Of a stretch of 64,000 nucleotides of DNA, positions 10,740-22,653 are shown piece by piece. A program made the translations under genes and the position numbers. The notes beneath the pieces are model-generated. The model searched no databases. It saw nothing but the letters and a program-made list of their open reading frames with translations, and was not told the DNA's origin. Where the stretch lies: contig NC_084463.1 in NCBI RefSeq assembly GCF_027409185.1, positions 164,161,869 to 164,225,868 on the forward strand, written 5' to 3'. The stretch comes from Cynocephalus volans. Lineage: Eukaryota; Chordata; Mammalia; Dermoptera; Cynocephalidae. How positions within the stretch are numbered: the first letter of the stretch is position 1; every line of letters starts with the position of its first letter.

Positions 10740-12700
10740 AATCAGAAACAAATATCAAATGTTATCAAATGTCTCTTCAGAAATTATCCAGATGATGGTA
10801 GAGATTTTTCCTCTTTTTGACCCATTAATGTGGGGAATTATTAGTAAATAATACTGAGTATTATCATTATTTTATTATTTATCATATTTCTTAATTCTTA
10901 TTTATTGTACTTATTATTATTATTATTATTTAAATAAAACTGAGTATTGTTTAGTTTAATTAAGTCAAATAATAATTTAATTAAGTCAAATACTGAGCCC
11001 CACTTCCCTTCTTTCAATAAAACTTGCCTGGTTATGCTGTATGCTTTAAAATATTCTGTTGGACCTGGTTTGCCATTATTTTATTTGGAATCTTACTTTA
11101 TGAATATATGTCTACAAATTAGGTATGTCTGCAGTCTTCTTTAGTGTGGATGGGAAGAGCTCCCATCCTCTGTTTTAGTAAGAGTGTTCTACGTTGCGTA
11201 GAGCTGACTGGTTACTTGAGGGTTTACAGGAATTCGTCCTTCTTGGAAGACAATTCTTTGAAAACTTTTCAATTTCTCTTATGGGTGATTGTCTTTTCAG
11301 GTTTTCAGCCCCTTCTTAATTCAATAATATTTCCATTTATATTTTCCTAGGCAATAGCAGCCACATAATAAGCACCCAGTAAACATGAGCTATGTATTAG
11401 CTGTGAGTCTTGCCATATAATTGTGTGAATTGCTGTAATTGTGTGAATTATCCATTTCTGTGGCCACGTCCTTGTACTTATTCCTGTTTGTTCTCTTTTT
11501 TAATCCTTAATAGTGAAAGCATTTAATCTGTCTCTAAATTCAACCTGACCACATCCTATAAATTTTGATGTCTGTAATTTCAGTTTTTACTTCTGCTTTG
11601 ACCTAATTTAGAAGAGTGTTTTTAAAAACCGTGTGGTTGGGTTATAAATTTTTAGTTTTATGGCACTGTAATCACAGAGTATGATTTATGTAAACATAAA
11701 AGTGTTACATAAGAGCTAGAAAATGTGCATTCTTAATTTGTAGGGTATAAGATTCAAACACACACACGCACACACACCCTTAAAGATGTTTACTAATTAT
11801 GCTTATACCTAGTACAATTACAATTATGTTGAATGCTCTATTTTTTTTAAAACCTATTTCATGGGTCAAAGACTGAGAGAGTATGTTAAAAATTTCTTTA
11901 TTACAGGTCCACAAACACTTATCCAAATTTACTGGAGCAGGCTATATTCAAAACTCAAAACTTTTTAGTTTTTGGAAAGGTAATGCAGGGTATTTTACGT
12001 AAAGCCCTCAGACAGGTGGAAGGCAAGACCACATAGTCAAATCAAATCCAATGATATTTTTTCAGTGCAATGCACCAACATTCGCATTAAGTGAGAAAAG
12101 ATTTTAAATAGCCTCATAACAGTTCAGATCCAGTTTTGTTGCCTAATTGGACTCAGGCTTATAAAAAAGTTTTGCTTTTCAGAGATTTTTGGAAATCAAA
12201 AGCTGGAAAAGAGATTTGGGGCCTTGGTGGGTTTCTGCCCATCTCTCCCTATAATTCTAACAGTTTTGGCATTGTGGGGACATAATTATCTATCACCAAA
12301 AGATTTATGTCAGCATGTCTTTATTGCGAATTGTAGCATTAATCAAAATAAAATTACCTTCTTTGTTCTGTTTATGCTTTTGCTACTGAATTTTACTGGG
12401 CCAATATTAATATTGTGGCCCCCACTTTCTTTTTTTTTTTTTTTTTTTGCCTTTTTTTGGTAGATATTTGCCTATGCATTTCTTTTTACCTTTTGAGCAA
12501 CTATGTTTTAGGGGTGTCACCTGGAAATGGCATATAATTGAATTGTTTTGTCTAGTTTTAGAGTCTTATTGAGAGAATCTATTCCATTTACATTCATTGT
12601 TATGACCATGATATTCAGTCCTGGTTTTGGCTCCTTATTCTGTGATGGTATGTGTGTGTTTCCTGTTTATTTTGTTTTCTGTCTTCGATATATTGAATAT
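10740..12700 (-). mobile_element. L1 LINE ORF2 region, minus orientation, decayed
   Basis: The reverse complement of several blocks (11030-11140, 11220-11290, 11520-11700) follows the order of the L1 ORF2 5' half, including the stretch around the endonuclease/reverse transcriptase boundary. It is heavily mutated, with a TTA-rich simple repeat at 10912-10932 and a T-run at 12428-12447. Confidence 0.6.
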
Positions 12701-12703
12701 ATA

Positions 12704-12782
12704 TGAGGGTATTTCGAAAAGTTTGTGTAAAAATAGATTTAAAAGATAAGAATCTTCCCATGAACTTTTTGAAGTACCCTCA
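12704..12782. mobile_element. 79-bp mariner-like inverted-repeat element (MITE), copy 1
   Basis: The left end TGAGGGTATTTCGAAAAGTT and the reverse complement of the right end TGAGGGTACTTCAAAAAGTT match at 17 of 20 positions. A TA dinucleotide precedes the element at 12702-12703. No coding capacity. Length and ends agree with copy 2 at 17567-17645, which supports a real family related to mariner-type transposons. Confidence 0.75.
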
Positions 12783-12787
12783 TTTTA

Positions 12788-12861
12788 GGTTGAACCTTAT
12801 GAAATTGCCTGTATTCAACAGTATTAGACTTATAGAAATGGCAGTTTCATAGGGTTTGACC
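12788..12861. mobile_element. 74-bp palindromic element (MITE-like, family unknown)
   Basis: 22-bp inverted arms at 12788-12809 and 12840-12861 match at 18 of 22 positions, with a 30-bp loop. The ends differ from the adjacent mariner-like element, so it belongs to another family. Confidence 0.6.
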
Positions 12862-14040
12862 TGATCAGTTTCCTGATTTTTTTTTTTTTTAATCTGGATT
12901 CTGCAATAGATGATTTTCAGACTGTGTTCTTTATCTTTTGGATACTGTTGTCTGTTTCTCCTGTTTTGCCTCATATTGGTGACTTTGTTCTTTCTTCTGC
13001 TTATTTTTTTGTTTGCTTACTTTTTGTTTATATACTTGCTTGCTTTTTAAAATACCTGAACAGGGCAAGATCTGTAAAGCCACGTTGCCTTTAAATCATC
13101 AGTCAAGTCAAGTATGCTCACTGGATTCCTCTTCTCAGATCCCAAATGGAAAGCAAGTGAGGTGCTCGACTCCCAATCCGACGCTTACTTTCTTTGGCCC
13201 CTCTTTCCTCAGTGCACCATTCTTTGCCAGGCTGGATTTTTGTCGATTCTTCCCCAGTTTTGACATGAAGCTGTCTGTGGTATCACAGACTTCCACGTTT
13301 GGTGTCTGTGGAAGCATTTGATTAGAACTTGGGAGAGAATTATCTCTGGTTGGTTATCGGTACTCGTTAGTCAAATTATTTCCTGCCAACCCACATCGTC
13401 GTGTCTCATTTAAGGTTTGGTTCTTTTGAGTCACGCTCTGGACATTTTAACATAAACATGTAAACACAAAATGATGAACTCACAGGGCGCAGAAAGGAAC
13501 CATTCACAATAACCCAAGGCAGATGGCTTCATCCAGACACATAAACCAGCATTTGATCTCTTGGCCTCACAGTGAGGAAACCTCCCCTGCAACAAGTCAG
13601 GGTGATGTACCAGCAAATACTCTGATAATCATGACACTCGTTTCAGCCTTAAAAATAATGTTTATGCATCACAAGTCCAACGTCCTTCGACGGATGAGAA
13701 GTCTGATGTGGGGGAAGCTTGGTCGCATTCTCCTTTGAAAGAAGCGCGACTCCTAGAGCTAAGCAGCTCTCTGACAGCTAAGATCAGTCATTCCTGAACA
13801 TCAGGGCCTCGTCACCATGTTCAGTCCGCACATGGGCTCCCACCGCCACACTTCTGCCTCCGAGCATTCATTACGCACCCAGCAAACACGTACGCCGTTG
13901 GGTTCATCAGGATGGGAACCAGGACAATGGGCCAATCTCTACTTAGCCCAGATAAGTCAGTTATAAGCAGCCAGGTGGTGAGTTATAAGAACATTGAGTG
14001 TCCCCCAGCTTTTCCACTTGGCTACGGTCACGATGGAGTT
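12862..14040. other. Intergenic; no gene recognised
   Basis: The left part (to about 13040) is T-rich and may be more L1; the rest is unique. Open frames of about 60-100 codons on both strands show no domain. Confidence 0.5.
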
Positions 14041-14044
14041 TCTA

Positions 14045-14290
14045 AGATGTAAACCTGATCAAGCCACTCTCCACTTAAGAAACTGCAGGGTTTTCCCCCT
14101 GCTGGGACACCGAGGCCAAACTCCATAGTGTAGCCCAAGGAGATCCTCCAGGGAAAGGCCCGCTGGCCTCGGCAGCCCTTCCTGACTACCCCTGAGGTCA
14201 GCTGCATCAGAACCACAGCCACCCTCCCTATCCCTGGATATCGTCTGTCCTCTCATGGGCTCTGCTCCTCTGGCAGGCTGGTCCATCTGC
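14045..14290. repeat. L2-like ancient repeat, diverged
   Basis: The order of blocks (AGCCACTCTCCACTTAAG, CCGAGGCCAAACTCC, CTTCCTGACTACCCC) resembles a widespread old LINE2-type repeat. The assignment is tentative. Confidence 0.4.
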
Positions 14291-14527
14291 TGGGAGGGTC
14301 CCTCCCCTTTCTCTTCCTGCCAAAATCCAGCTCATGATGCAGGATCCATTCATGGGCCCAGTGCAGTCTTCCTGATGCCCCAGATAGGCTCAATCTGCCA
14401 GCTTGTCTTCAGTGTCTGTTCCCCCTACATGGCATGCACTGTATGCTACACCAAGCCATTGCTTTATGTCCTCAATGGCATCATGACACTGAGCTTCCAA
14501 GGACATGCCATGCACCAGTTGTCTTAG

Positions 14528-14645
14528 AGAGCCAGCATGGCATAGAGCACGGGTTTGAACTCACACTCCCCAGACACACACCCTTGGGCCAGGTCTTCGA
14601 CCTCTCCATTTTCCTCATCCACAAACTGGGGTCTCAACGGCACCA
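14528..14645 (+). repeat. MIR SINE fragment
   Basis: AGCATGGCATAGAGCACGGG, then CTTGGGCCAGGTCTTCGACC and TTTTCCTCATCCACAAACTGGG follow the order of the MIR consensus. Confidence 0.7.
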
Positions 14646-15640
14646 GCCTTGCACTTCAGACCCAGTGAGAGCACATGTGTGGCATTCCTAGCAGGAGAGC
14701 CCAAGACAGAACATGCATCTGCCTTGGCTGCCCCCTGATAGTCTTGCAGTTATCCTCATCACCTTTAGTGCCTGACACGGGATAGGTGTCTGTCCTCGGG
14801 GTGCAGAGTCACATTCTCCCACATGCTTTCATCGGATGTTTTTCACCCATCCTTCGCCTTGTCCTTACACTCCGTCTCGCTGGGAGGCGTGGGCAGGGGT
14901 AGGGCTTGGGCAAGAGACACGGCTTCCAAAGAGATGGGTCTGAAATTGTCGTGGCCTGAGGGTTTGCATTGTTTTAAAAGCTGTGTGCAAAGCTACACCA
15001 AACTATGTATGGGAGATCCCACATCAGATGTCTCACCCTCCACCCCCTCCCTGCCGCGGATATCATCCCAGAGCTGGCACCCAGGCAATTCCCGGCCTCA
15101 CCCAGGGGTGGTGGCCCATAGGGTATCTCAGGAAACATCTTTGGTATCCTGATCATGGGATTATGTTTTCCTCCAGAAATCTACAAAGCAGCAATAAACA
15201 CAACTTGATAGAAAAACCTGGCCAAATATTGACTTTAAAAACTTGCAAGTAGTGCCTTTCCCTTCTTGGAGTAACTAACCCAGGACAGACCCACGCTTCC
15301 TGGGATCCTACTAAGGAAATGAATCTTGATGATCAGAATTATATGAATCTGTGGTAAGTTTCTGGTCAATGGGAGTTGTGAAGCTGCTGGCATTTTTTCC
15401 CCCCAGTCCTGTAAAGAGCTTGTTGGAACTGGACACAGAATTGTTGAGTCAGACTCCTCAGCTCAGCTCTGGGTGTTCAATCGACAAGTTCACGTTCTCT
15501 GCATGACCCAAGGCTGAACCGGCTGCACTTTGGCCTCTGCCCAGTAGAGTGGACTTAGATATTGTAGAGTAACTACATAATTTTTACAACAAAGGCCATT
15601 CGCCAGGAAGACTCGTGGTAGGGTAACATACCCAATGGGA
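14646..15640. other. Intergenic; no gene recognised
   Basis: Unique sequence with no feature that I can support. Confidence 0.5.
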
Positions 15641-15644
15641 TGGT

Positions 15645-16100
15645 TAAGGATCCCTAATATATAAAGAGCTCTTAAAAAGCAATGAGAAAGCCCACTGGGG
15701 AAATGTAGAAATATATGAGCAGATGATTCACAGGAGGGGAAATCCAATTACCAGTAAAAATATGAAAAGGTGACCATTCTATTGGTTAAGGAAATGGAAA
15801 TTGAAATAGTATAAGGGTTTTTATTTTAGTTTTTGTTTTTGCTTTGTCTATCAGTTTGGCAAAGACAAAAGATTGAGAACACCCAGTGTCACTGATTGTT
15901 GGTGGGGACATCAACTGGTTCAGCCTCCATGGGAGGGGTGGGAACTATATAAACCTAATGATCAAACTTTAAATTGTGGATGCTCTTTGACAGCAATTAC
16001 ACATGTGGGAATTAATCTAACCAAAAAAGTCACGTAGGTTTGCAAAGGTAAATACAAAGGGTATATATTACGGCATTCTTTTTAACGGCTAATTTTAGAA
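15645..16100 (+). mobile_element. L1/HAL1-type LINE fragment
   Basis: The TTGTTGGTGGGGACATCAAC block, the flanking AATGAGAAAGCCC stretch and the TATTACGGCATTC... segment follow the order of the L1 3' part of ORF2. It is decayed, with stops in all frames. Confidence 0.6.
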
Positions 16101-17208
16101 CCCCTCCACCCAAAAAAAGAATCAAGCCTGGAAGGTTTCACAGAAAACCACTCCTAAACCTTCCATTCCGATGCTGATTAAACTTTAAAGTGTTTAAAAG
16201 TCGAGCATAGAACAAGAGAGAAAACTTGCAAGTTATTTTATAAAGCAGGCGTAACACTGATACCAAAACTTGATGAAAGCTTTAGATGATATCCCTTATA
16301 AATATGAAAGGGAAAGGGAGGGATTGGTAAATGAAAATCAACTACATTGTATAATGATAAATAAAAAATAAATTAAAAAAAATACAATGTCTAAGAAAAA
16401 AAAATACATATGAAAAGGAAAATCCAAAGTAAAATATAATCCAGAAGCACCTTAAAAGAAGATTACATTAAAACCAAGCGTGGTTCAATACCAGGAAATA
16501 TGTTAATATATTTGATCATATTAATGGACTGGGGAGGGGGTGGAAATCAAGTGATTTTTTTCCATAGGGAAAAGCATGTGATAAAATTTGTGATAGAGCA
16601 CTCAGTAAAATAAGAGTAGATGGAAATGTCCTTAATATGACAAAGTATACCATCTCAGCCAGCCTCATGCTTAAAAAGAAAACACTGAAGGTATCACCAC
16701 TAAATCACCAACAATCATTGTCACCACTGTTATTTAATTATTCCAGTATTACTAGCCATACAACTAGAAAAGACAAAAAAGTTAGAAGTATAAAAATTGA
16801 AAAGAAGGAGACAAACTCTTACTATTTGCCGATGAAAACTCCAAATAATACATTGAAGGGCTATTATAAGCAATTAAATAAATTAGTGAGAGAACAGACT
16901 ATATGAAAAAACCAATAGCTTCCATACACACACACCCACGCATGCACACACACACAATTCTGAAGCTATATAGAAAGAAAAAACCTGATTCTCAGTTAAT
17001 TTTAAAAAAATAATAAAATACTAGGAATAAGTGTAACAAGAATATTTTAGTTCTACATTTTTAAAAACCTTAAAAACTACTGAAGAACACAAAAAAGACT
17101 TGCGCAATTGGAAAGACAACCCAAGTTGTAGAAGCCAATTCTCCATAAGTTATAAAGTTAACTTGATCACAATGAAAATACAGCTCCTTTTTCTCTAAGA
17201 ACAAGAAA

Positions 17209-17268
17209 AGGGTTAAATTGTGTCCCCTAAAACTTGTATGTTGAAGTCCTAACTCCCAGTAACTCAGG
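17209..17268 (+). mobile_element. MLT1-type LTR head fragment inside L1
   Basis: GGTTAAATTGTGTCCCCTAA and TGTATGTTGAAGTCCTAAC are the first 60 bp of a MaLR LTR. L1 ORF2 sequence resumes directly afterwards. Confidence 0.7.
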
Positions 17269-17566
17269 AGGCAATGCTGAAATTCATGTGGAAAAATAAA
17301 TAAGATAACCAGGAAAACCCTAAAAAAGATGAGGAATAAAAAGGGAAATTATCCTGGAGATATTAAAAGATATTATAAGGCATCAGTCATTGAAACAGTG
17401 TGGTTCCAGAAATTAGTAGACAGCCCAATGACAAGGTATGTGAAGTCCAGATAAACTCAGGATACATATGGGAATTTAGTTTATGAATCAACAGGAAAGA
17501 GGAATCAACAACAGGAAAAAGATGGCCGATAAGTAGTGTTGGGACAACTGGGTAGCTCATTGCATA

Positions 17567-17645
17567 TGAGGTACTTCAAAACCATGGAAATATTCATGTT
17601 ATTTTGTCATTCTATTTTTTCCACAAATTTGTTGAACTACCCTTG
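17567..17645. mobile_element. 79-bp mariner-like inverted-repeat element (MITE), copy 2
   Basis: TA flanks both sides (17565-17566 and 17646-17647), as expected for Tc1/mariner insertion. The left end TGAGGTACTTCAAAACCATGG and the right end share the GGTA-TTCAA-...-TGGAAA core with each other and with copy 1. It sits inside L1 ORF2 sequence and so inserted after that L1. Confidence 0.7.
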
Positions 17646-17884
17646 TATACCAGGATAAGTTCCAAATGGACCAAAGACTCCAATGAGAAAAGAAAAGAAA
17701 AAAATCATAAAAGTCCTACCAGAAAATATAGAAGAATTTTTTTATAACTAGACAATGGGGAAGGCCTTTTAATTATGACTAAAAATATAAAAGAGATTAA
17801 AAAAAAGATTTAACTATATAAAAACAAAAATCTTCCACCTGGAGAAAAAGCACCATAAGAAAAATCAAGAGGCAAGAGTAACTG

Positions 17885-17950
17885 AGTCTTTAGAGAGGGC
17901 TCTAATCCGATAGGACTAGTGTCCTTATAAGGAGAGGAGACTGGAATACA
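17885..17950 (+). mobile_element. MLT1-type LTR middle fragment
   Basis: CTCTAATCCGATAGGACTAG and TGTCCTTATAAGGAGAGGAG match the middle of a MaLR LTR, downstream of the head fragment at 17209-17268 and in the same orientation. Confidence 0.65.
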
Positions 17951-18055
17951 GTTGCAATTTATAAAGACTTAACTGTGGTTATCCAACTATCCATAAATGT
18001 TATCAATTTTGACAGTTTAAAATTAAAAGCTGGGAAGGGAAAATGGAGAGAGGCA

Positions 18056-18404
18056 TGCTATGGACTGTATGTGTCCTAACAAAATTCCTGACCCCCAGTG
18101 TGGCTATATTTGGAGATGGGATCTCTAAGGAATTAATTAAAGTTAAGTGAGGTCATAAGGGTGGGGACCTGATCTGATAGAATTAGTGTCCTTATAAGAA
18201 GAGACACCCCAAACCCCAGCCATGTGAGGATGCAGCAAGGAGGTGGCCGTCTGCAAGCCAGGAAGAGAGCCCTCACCAGTAACCAACCCTGCCAGACCTT
18301 GGTTTGGGACTTCTAGCCTCCAGAACTGTGAGGCAATAAATTTCTGTCCTTTAAGCCACTCAGTCTGTGGCATTTTGTTATAACAGCTCAAGCTGACAAA
18401 TGCA
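18056..18404 (+). mobile_element. MLT1-type solo LTR
   Basis: It begins TGCTATGGACTG and ends CAAATGCA (TG...CA). AGGCA (18051-18055) and GGGCA (18405-18409) form a 5-bp target duplication with one mismatch. All LTR landmarks are present, including CCAGAACTGTGAGGCAATAA. Confidence 0.9.
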
Positions 18405-18670
18405 GGGCACTTACAGACACATCTCACAAAATGACAAGTGGAGAGACACTGTTATTCCTTGATGCATCCTGATCAGGCAGTACTTCTTGGTCTGATAGAT
18501 GAGGATACAGTTCCCCCACCTCCTCCTAATACAGCAAAATCAAATTTCATTTCCTCTGTGAGAGACATTTTTAATGAAATGATATAATTGTCCTAAGTGT
18601 GTGACAGGTTCTTGGAATTTTAGAACTACGAGAAATGTTAGAAACCATCTGTGGCAACTCCACCAAATTA

Positions 18671-19205
18671 TGCAGATGGGGAGTATCTTGTTGATGGGGA
18701 GTGTTAGGGTTGGATTGTGTCCCCCACATTCATGTGTTGAAGTCCTAACCCCTGGGACTTCAGAATGTGACTGCAGTTGGAGACAGGGCCTTTACAGAGT
18801 AATTAAGTTAAATGATATCATTAGAACCCTCATCCAATAGAATTGGTGTCCTTACAGAGGTGGAGATTAGGACACAGACAAATGCAGAGAAACAACCATG
18901 TGAAGACACGGGAAGAAGATGCCGTCGATAAGTCAAGGAGAGAGGACTCAGAAGAAACCAACCCTGCAACACCCTGATCTCAGACTTTCAGCCTCTAGGA
19001 CTGTGAGACAATAAATGTCTGTTGTGTAAGTCACCCAGACTGTGGTAGTCGTTGTGGCAGTCTGAGCAGACTAATACAGGGAGTATCTTGCTGATGGGGA
19101 GTATCTTGCTGGTGGGGAGTATCTTGCTGGTGGGGAGTATCTTGCTGGTGGGGAGTATCTTACTAATAGGGAGTATCTTTCTCAGGAGGAGTACCTTGCT
19201 ATGAG
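18671..19205 (+). repeat. 20-bp minisatellite split by an LTR
   Basis: The unit GGGGAGTATCTTGCTGGT (18-20 bp) occurs about once at 18676-18701, left of the LTR, and about six times at 19079-19205, right of it. The right units vary at the end (GCTGAT, GCTGGT, ACTAAT). The array is non-coding. Confidence 0.85.
18702..19078 (+). mobile_element. MLT1-type solo LTR inserted in the minisatellite
   Basis: 377 bp, TGTTAGGG...CTAATACA, with perfect 5-bp target duplications GGGAG at 18697-18701 and 19079-19083, both belonging to minisatellite units. It has the complete MaLR LTR layout and no internal region. Confidence 0.92.
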
Positions 19206-22200
19206 CCCATTAGGCTTTCCCACGAGTCTCCCTACAACTCCACAGGAAGCTGCTTCTGTCCCCATAGGCTGCTGTTGGCCCTGCCTGGCCTCTGCCCTGT
19301 CTCCTGCTCCTTCACTTTGCATCTTGCATTCTGGACTCCCCACCTCCAGCTCTGTCACCTCCTACCTGGGCAGAACCTTCACACATGACAATTGTTCGGG
19401 GTCCCTTTTGGCTCCTTGACTGCCGGCTTCATCAGCCACTCTCAGCTCCGCCTGGTGCCCTGACCCTGACAGCCCAGCCCTCCCCAGATGGAGGGTGCAA
19501 TCTGCTGCTGCGACCAGAGGGAAGGGAAAGAAAATGCTCCTTCAAGCCATGTCCCGGAGAACAAAAAAGCACCTGTTCTCTGGGTGCTTTCACTGGCTGT
19601 GTGTTCCCTCCAAAATTTCTCCAAAAGCATCACATCTTCACAGTCCTGTTGTTCTTTGCACCATCTTAGATTCTCAAGTATTTTGAGAGAAATTTAATCC
19701 ATATGTTCCAGATTCATTTTTACTGAAATCATCAAAATGCTTTTGTCTGTCTAAGGAGATCTGGGTATTCTTTTTATAAACCCATTTAAGCCATTTTTGC
19801 TTTGAATCACATTCCAACAACTATAAATGAACTCAGACAGTCTCCTGCCCCCACTCCTGCCTCCAAAATCCTGCTCTGTGTCATTGTTGGAACAAGTGCT
19901 AAATGTGGCCGTCCCTCCTTTACGCACTGAGCCTGCGGGTGCTGCACACGGGGGGGGGGGGGACTTCAGGAGGCCACGCCCACTCCCAGGGCCTGCAGGG
20001 CTCAGGCCTCGTGCTGCTTCCTGAGTGTCCCGTGGGCATGGTGTCCCCGGCGTGGACTGTCAACTCTCGACATGGGGACCGCAGCGCAGGCGGCTCCGGA
20101 GGCTCCTGGGGCAGTGCTCTCTGAGCGCACATCGATGCAACAGTTTACGCACAGTTTCGGGCTCCTGGTTTCAAACCTCTGTCTAGCCCTGTGCTTCCCA
20201 GACATGGCTGCATCGTAGAATCACCTGGAAACTTGAAGCAAATCCAGATGGACTTAGCCTGGGTGGCAGTGGGTGGACCTCATGTCTTCTTTCAAAGCTG
20301 CCCCAGTTGAGTCTGCCGTGTAGCCGGGCGAGAGCCACATCCAGCCCGGTTCTGTGTACACAGGGACATGCCTGATGAACACGAGGACACTTCGATGAAT
20401 GAATTGCTGGCTCCCACGGGAAAGGGTCCGAAGGCGCTCCCCACCCCCAGCCTGCCCCTTCCCTGCTCTGTCCCCAGGGGCCCAAACACATGCTGAAGGG
20501 AGCAACCAAAGAGGCTCCTTCCTTCCCGCTGCGGGGCCCCTCCTGGTCCAGCCCTCCTTCCCCAGCCTGGGGGGCAGCTGGGCACCTCCGTTAAGCTTTT
20601 CCTCAGTGGGTGGACTCGTAACCCTTTGTTTCCCATGTCTTCGCTTTGTCTCCTCAGCTGGACATAAACTCCCAAAGGCAGGGACCACATCTCCGAGACG
20701 TCACCCTCCCCAGGGCCTGTCCAGGAGCAGGGCAAGGAGGCAGCACAGGGACATGGTCACCAGCTCTGCCGGCTCCAGACAAGTCTGTGTTTAAGCCACC
20801 TGGCCTGCGGTGCTGTGCGTGGCAGCCCCAGCAGATGCCTCCCACCTCTGCTCACGCCGTGCCCTTTACCTGGGACGCCCTTGCCTCTCCCTCTGCCCAG
20901 GCTCCAACCTCCTCCTCCTTCAAGGCGCAGCCAGTGTCGCTCATTCTAGAACTCTCTCTGGTACGCACAAACACACTGCTCGCTCACACACAGTTGCTTC
21001 CTTCTGGAAGATGCTGTAGCCTTGACAGCAGCAAAGGGCAACTTGGAGTCTCACCCTGCCCCTCCCTGTCACCGTCTCCCTGTCCCTGTAAAAGACAGTC
21101 ACCCGGTGGGTGATTGTCACTTGCACTCAGGAGTCTGGCACCCCCCGCCCCTTCTACTGCACTGTGAGCTCCGGCATGACAGCGAGGGTCTTCCTAGTCC
21201 TGGGACCAGCACGAAGGCGGCGCCTCAGCACACAGGACATGTTAGTGGCTGAAGGAGTGAGCGGCCTTTGCAAAGTCCCAGCCACCAGCACACACTCGAG
21301 GTCAGCACGTCTGCCCCTTCTGACGACGCTTCCTGCCTGAACTCCCAGGACCTCAGGTGTCGTCCTCACATGGGCCCATCAGCTGCACGCACGGGACATT
21401 CTGGTCACTTATGGGGCCACTGGGGACTGTGTTGACTCAGGTCTTAACCAGGTTCATCAGAGATTTTTTTTTCTTCTTCTTCAACAGCAAAATGAACCTG
21501 ATATCGTGTCCCAGTTCTGGAAACAACTGACCCCCGGGGGAGGCAGATTGGGCAATAGAGGCACAACTGGCCACCGCCACCCCCAGTCACCCCTCCAGCC
21601 AGGAGCCAGAGTGAGGGGGCAGCCCTCCCTGGCACTCTCTGTTGTGACACCGTCCCGTGCTGGCGCTGGCTGTGTTCTGCTGAGCCTCCTGCTCCCTGTC
21701 CTCTGGGGCTGCTGCAGGAAGCAGCTCAGGGACCGGTGAAGACTGGCCAGGGTGAGCCTGACATTGGCCCTCCTGGTGATTGTATGAAGGGGGAGGGGGT
21801 GACAACCTCAGGCTACCCACGTCACCCCCAATTTCTGCCACGGCCTCAGATTCAGGATTTGGGCTGCTCAGCCCAGCCACAGGCTCCGGCATGTGACCCT
21901 GAGCCATACCTGGCGTGGGTTTTGCTTGCGTGCAAACCAAAGGCACACAGAGAGCCTGCCACGGGGAGGGGGCAGGTGGCAGCCAATATCCAACACCCCT
22001 CTCCCAGAAGCTTCCTTCCCACGTGGCTCAGACTCTCCTGCAGCCCTGTGATGGGCCGAGGGATGGGAGACCCGGGAGCGCGGCGTTTCTCCCCACGGGC
22101 AGGACGGCAACCCCCATCCTCTGTCCCCACTGGCAGCCTCCCTCAAGGGCTACTCGAACTGCAGGGACACTGCCAGCCCCCATGGGTAGGAGGAGGACTG

Positions 22201-22210
22201 ATCCACAGGA
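19206..22210. other. Intergenic, GC-richer unique sequence; no gene recognised
   Basis: Long open frames in several frames come from composition; none has a domain, a splice layout or consistent codon bias. A G-run of about 12 lies at 19951. A short MER5-like (hAT) block is possible at 20196-20265 and an L2-like block at 20860-20960. Confidence 0.5.
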
Positions 22211-22653
22211 TGTAGTAATTTATTCAGGCTGCCACAACAAAGGACCACACACCTAGGGGCCTAAACAATAGAAACTGATTCTCTCACAGCTCTGGAGGCC
22301 AGAAGTCCAAGGGCAAGGCGTGGGCGAGGCAGGCTCCTTCTGAGGGCTCTCAGGGAGACTCGGTTCCATGCCTCGCTCTCAGTGGCTGGTGGCCTCAGCA
22401 TTCCATGGCTTGTCAACAGCTGTCTTCACCCTGTGTCTCCGCATCCTCTTCCTTCCGTGTGTGTCTGTGTCTGCGTCCAAATGTCCCCCTTTTATAAGAC
22501 ACAGTCACATTGGATTAGGGCCCACCCTAATGTCCTCGTCTTAACTCCATCATCTGCAAAGACCCTATTTCCAAGTAAGGTCGCATTCACACTCCCAGGT
22601 ACAGGGGTTAGGACTCCGATATCTTTTAGGGGGACATGATTCACCCTAACACA
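22211..22653 (-). mobile_element. MLT1-type solo LTR, minus orientation
   Basis: TGTAGTAATTTATTCAGGCTGCC... to ...TTCACCCTAACA, with CAGCTCTGGAGGCCAGAAGTCC, ATTAGGGCCCACCCTAATG and CCCTATTTCCAAGTAAGG as reverse-orientation MaLR landmarks. It contains a GTGTGT-rich patch near 22460. Confidence 0.85.

Larger units (their letters stand above)
16200..17880 (+). mobile_element. L1 LINE ORF2 remnant (reverse transcriptase to C-terminal part)
   Basis: Blocks appear in L1 ORF2 order: TAACACTGATACCAAAACTTGATGAAAG (16250), the reverse transcriptase region near 16640-16850, TGTAGAAGCCAATTCTCC (17130), CTGAAATTCATGTGG (17277), CAGTGTGGTTCCAGA (17396), and GACCAAAGACTCCAATG (17668). It is AT-rich and mutated beyond function. 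It is interrupted by a MaLR LTR fragment at 17209 and a 79-bp MITE at 17567. Confidence 0.75.

Noticed and set aside
16637..16906. 89-codon frame with basic residues
   Set aside because: A decayed reading of L1 ORF2, not a gene.
18671..19205. CRISPR-like array
   Set aside because: The 20-bp repeats are directly adjacent with no spacers, in a mammalian genome. It is a minisatellite.
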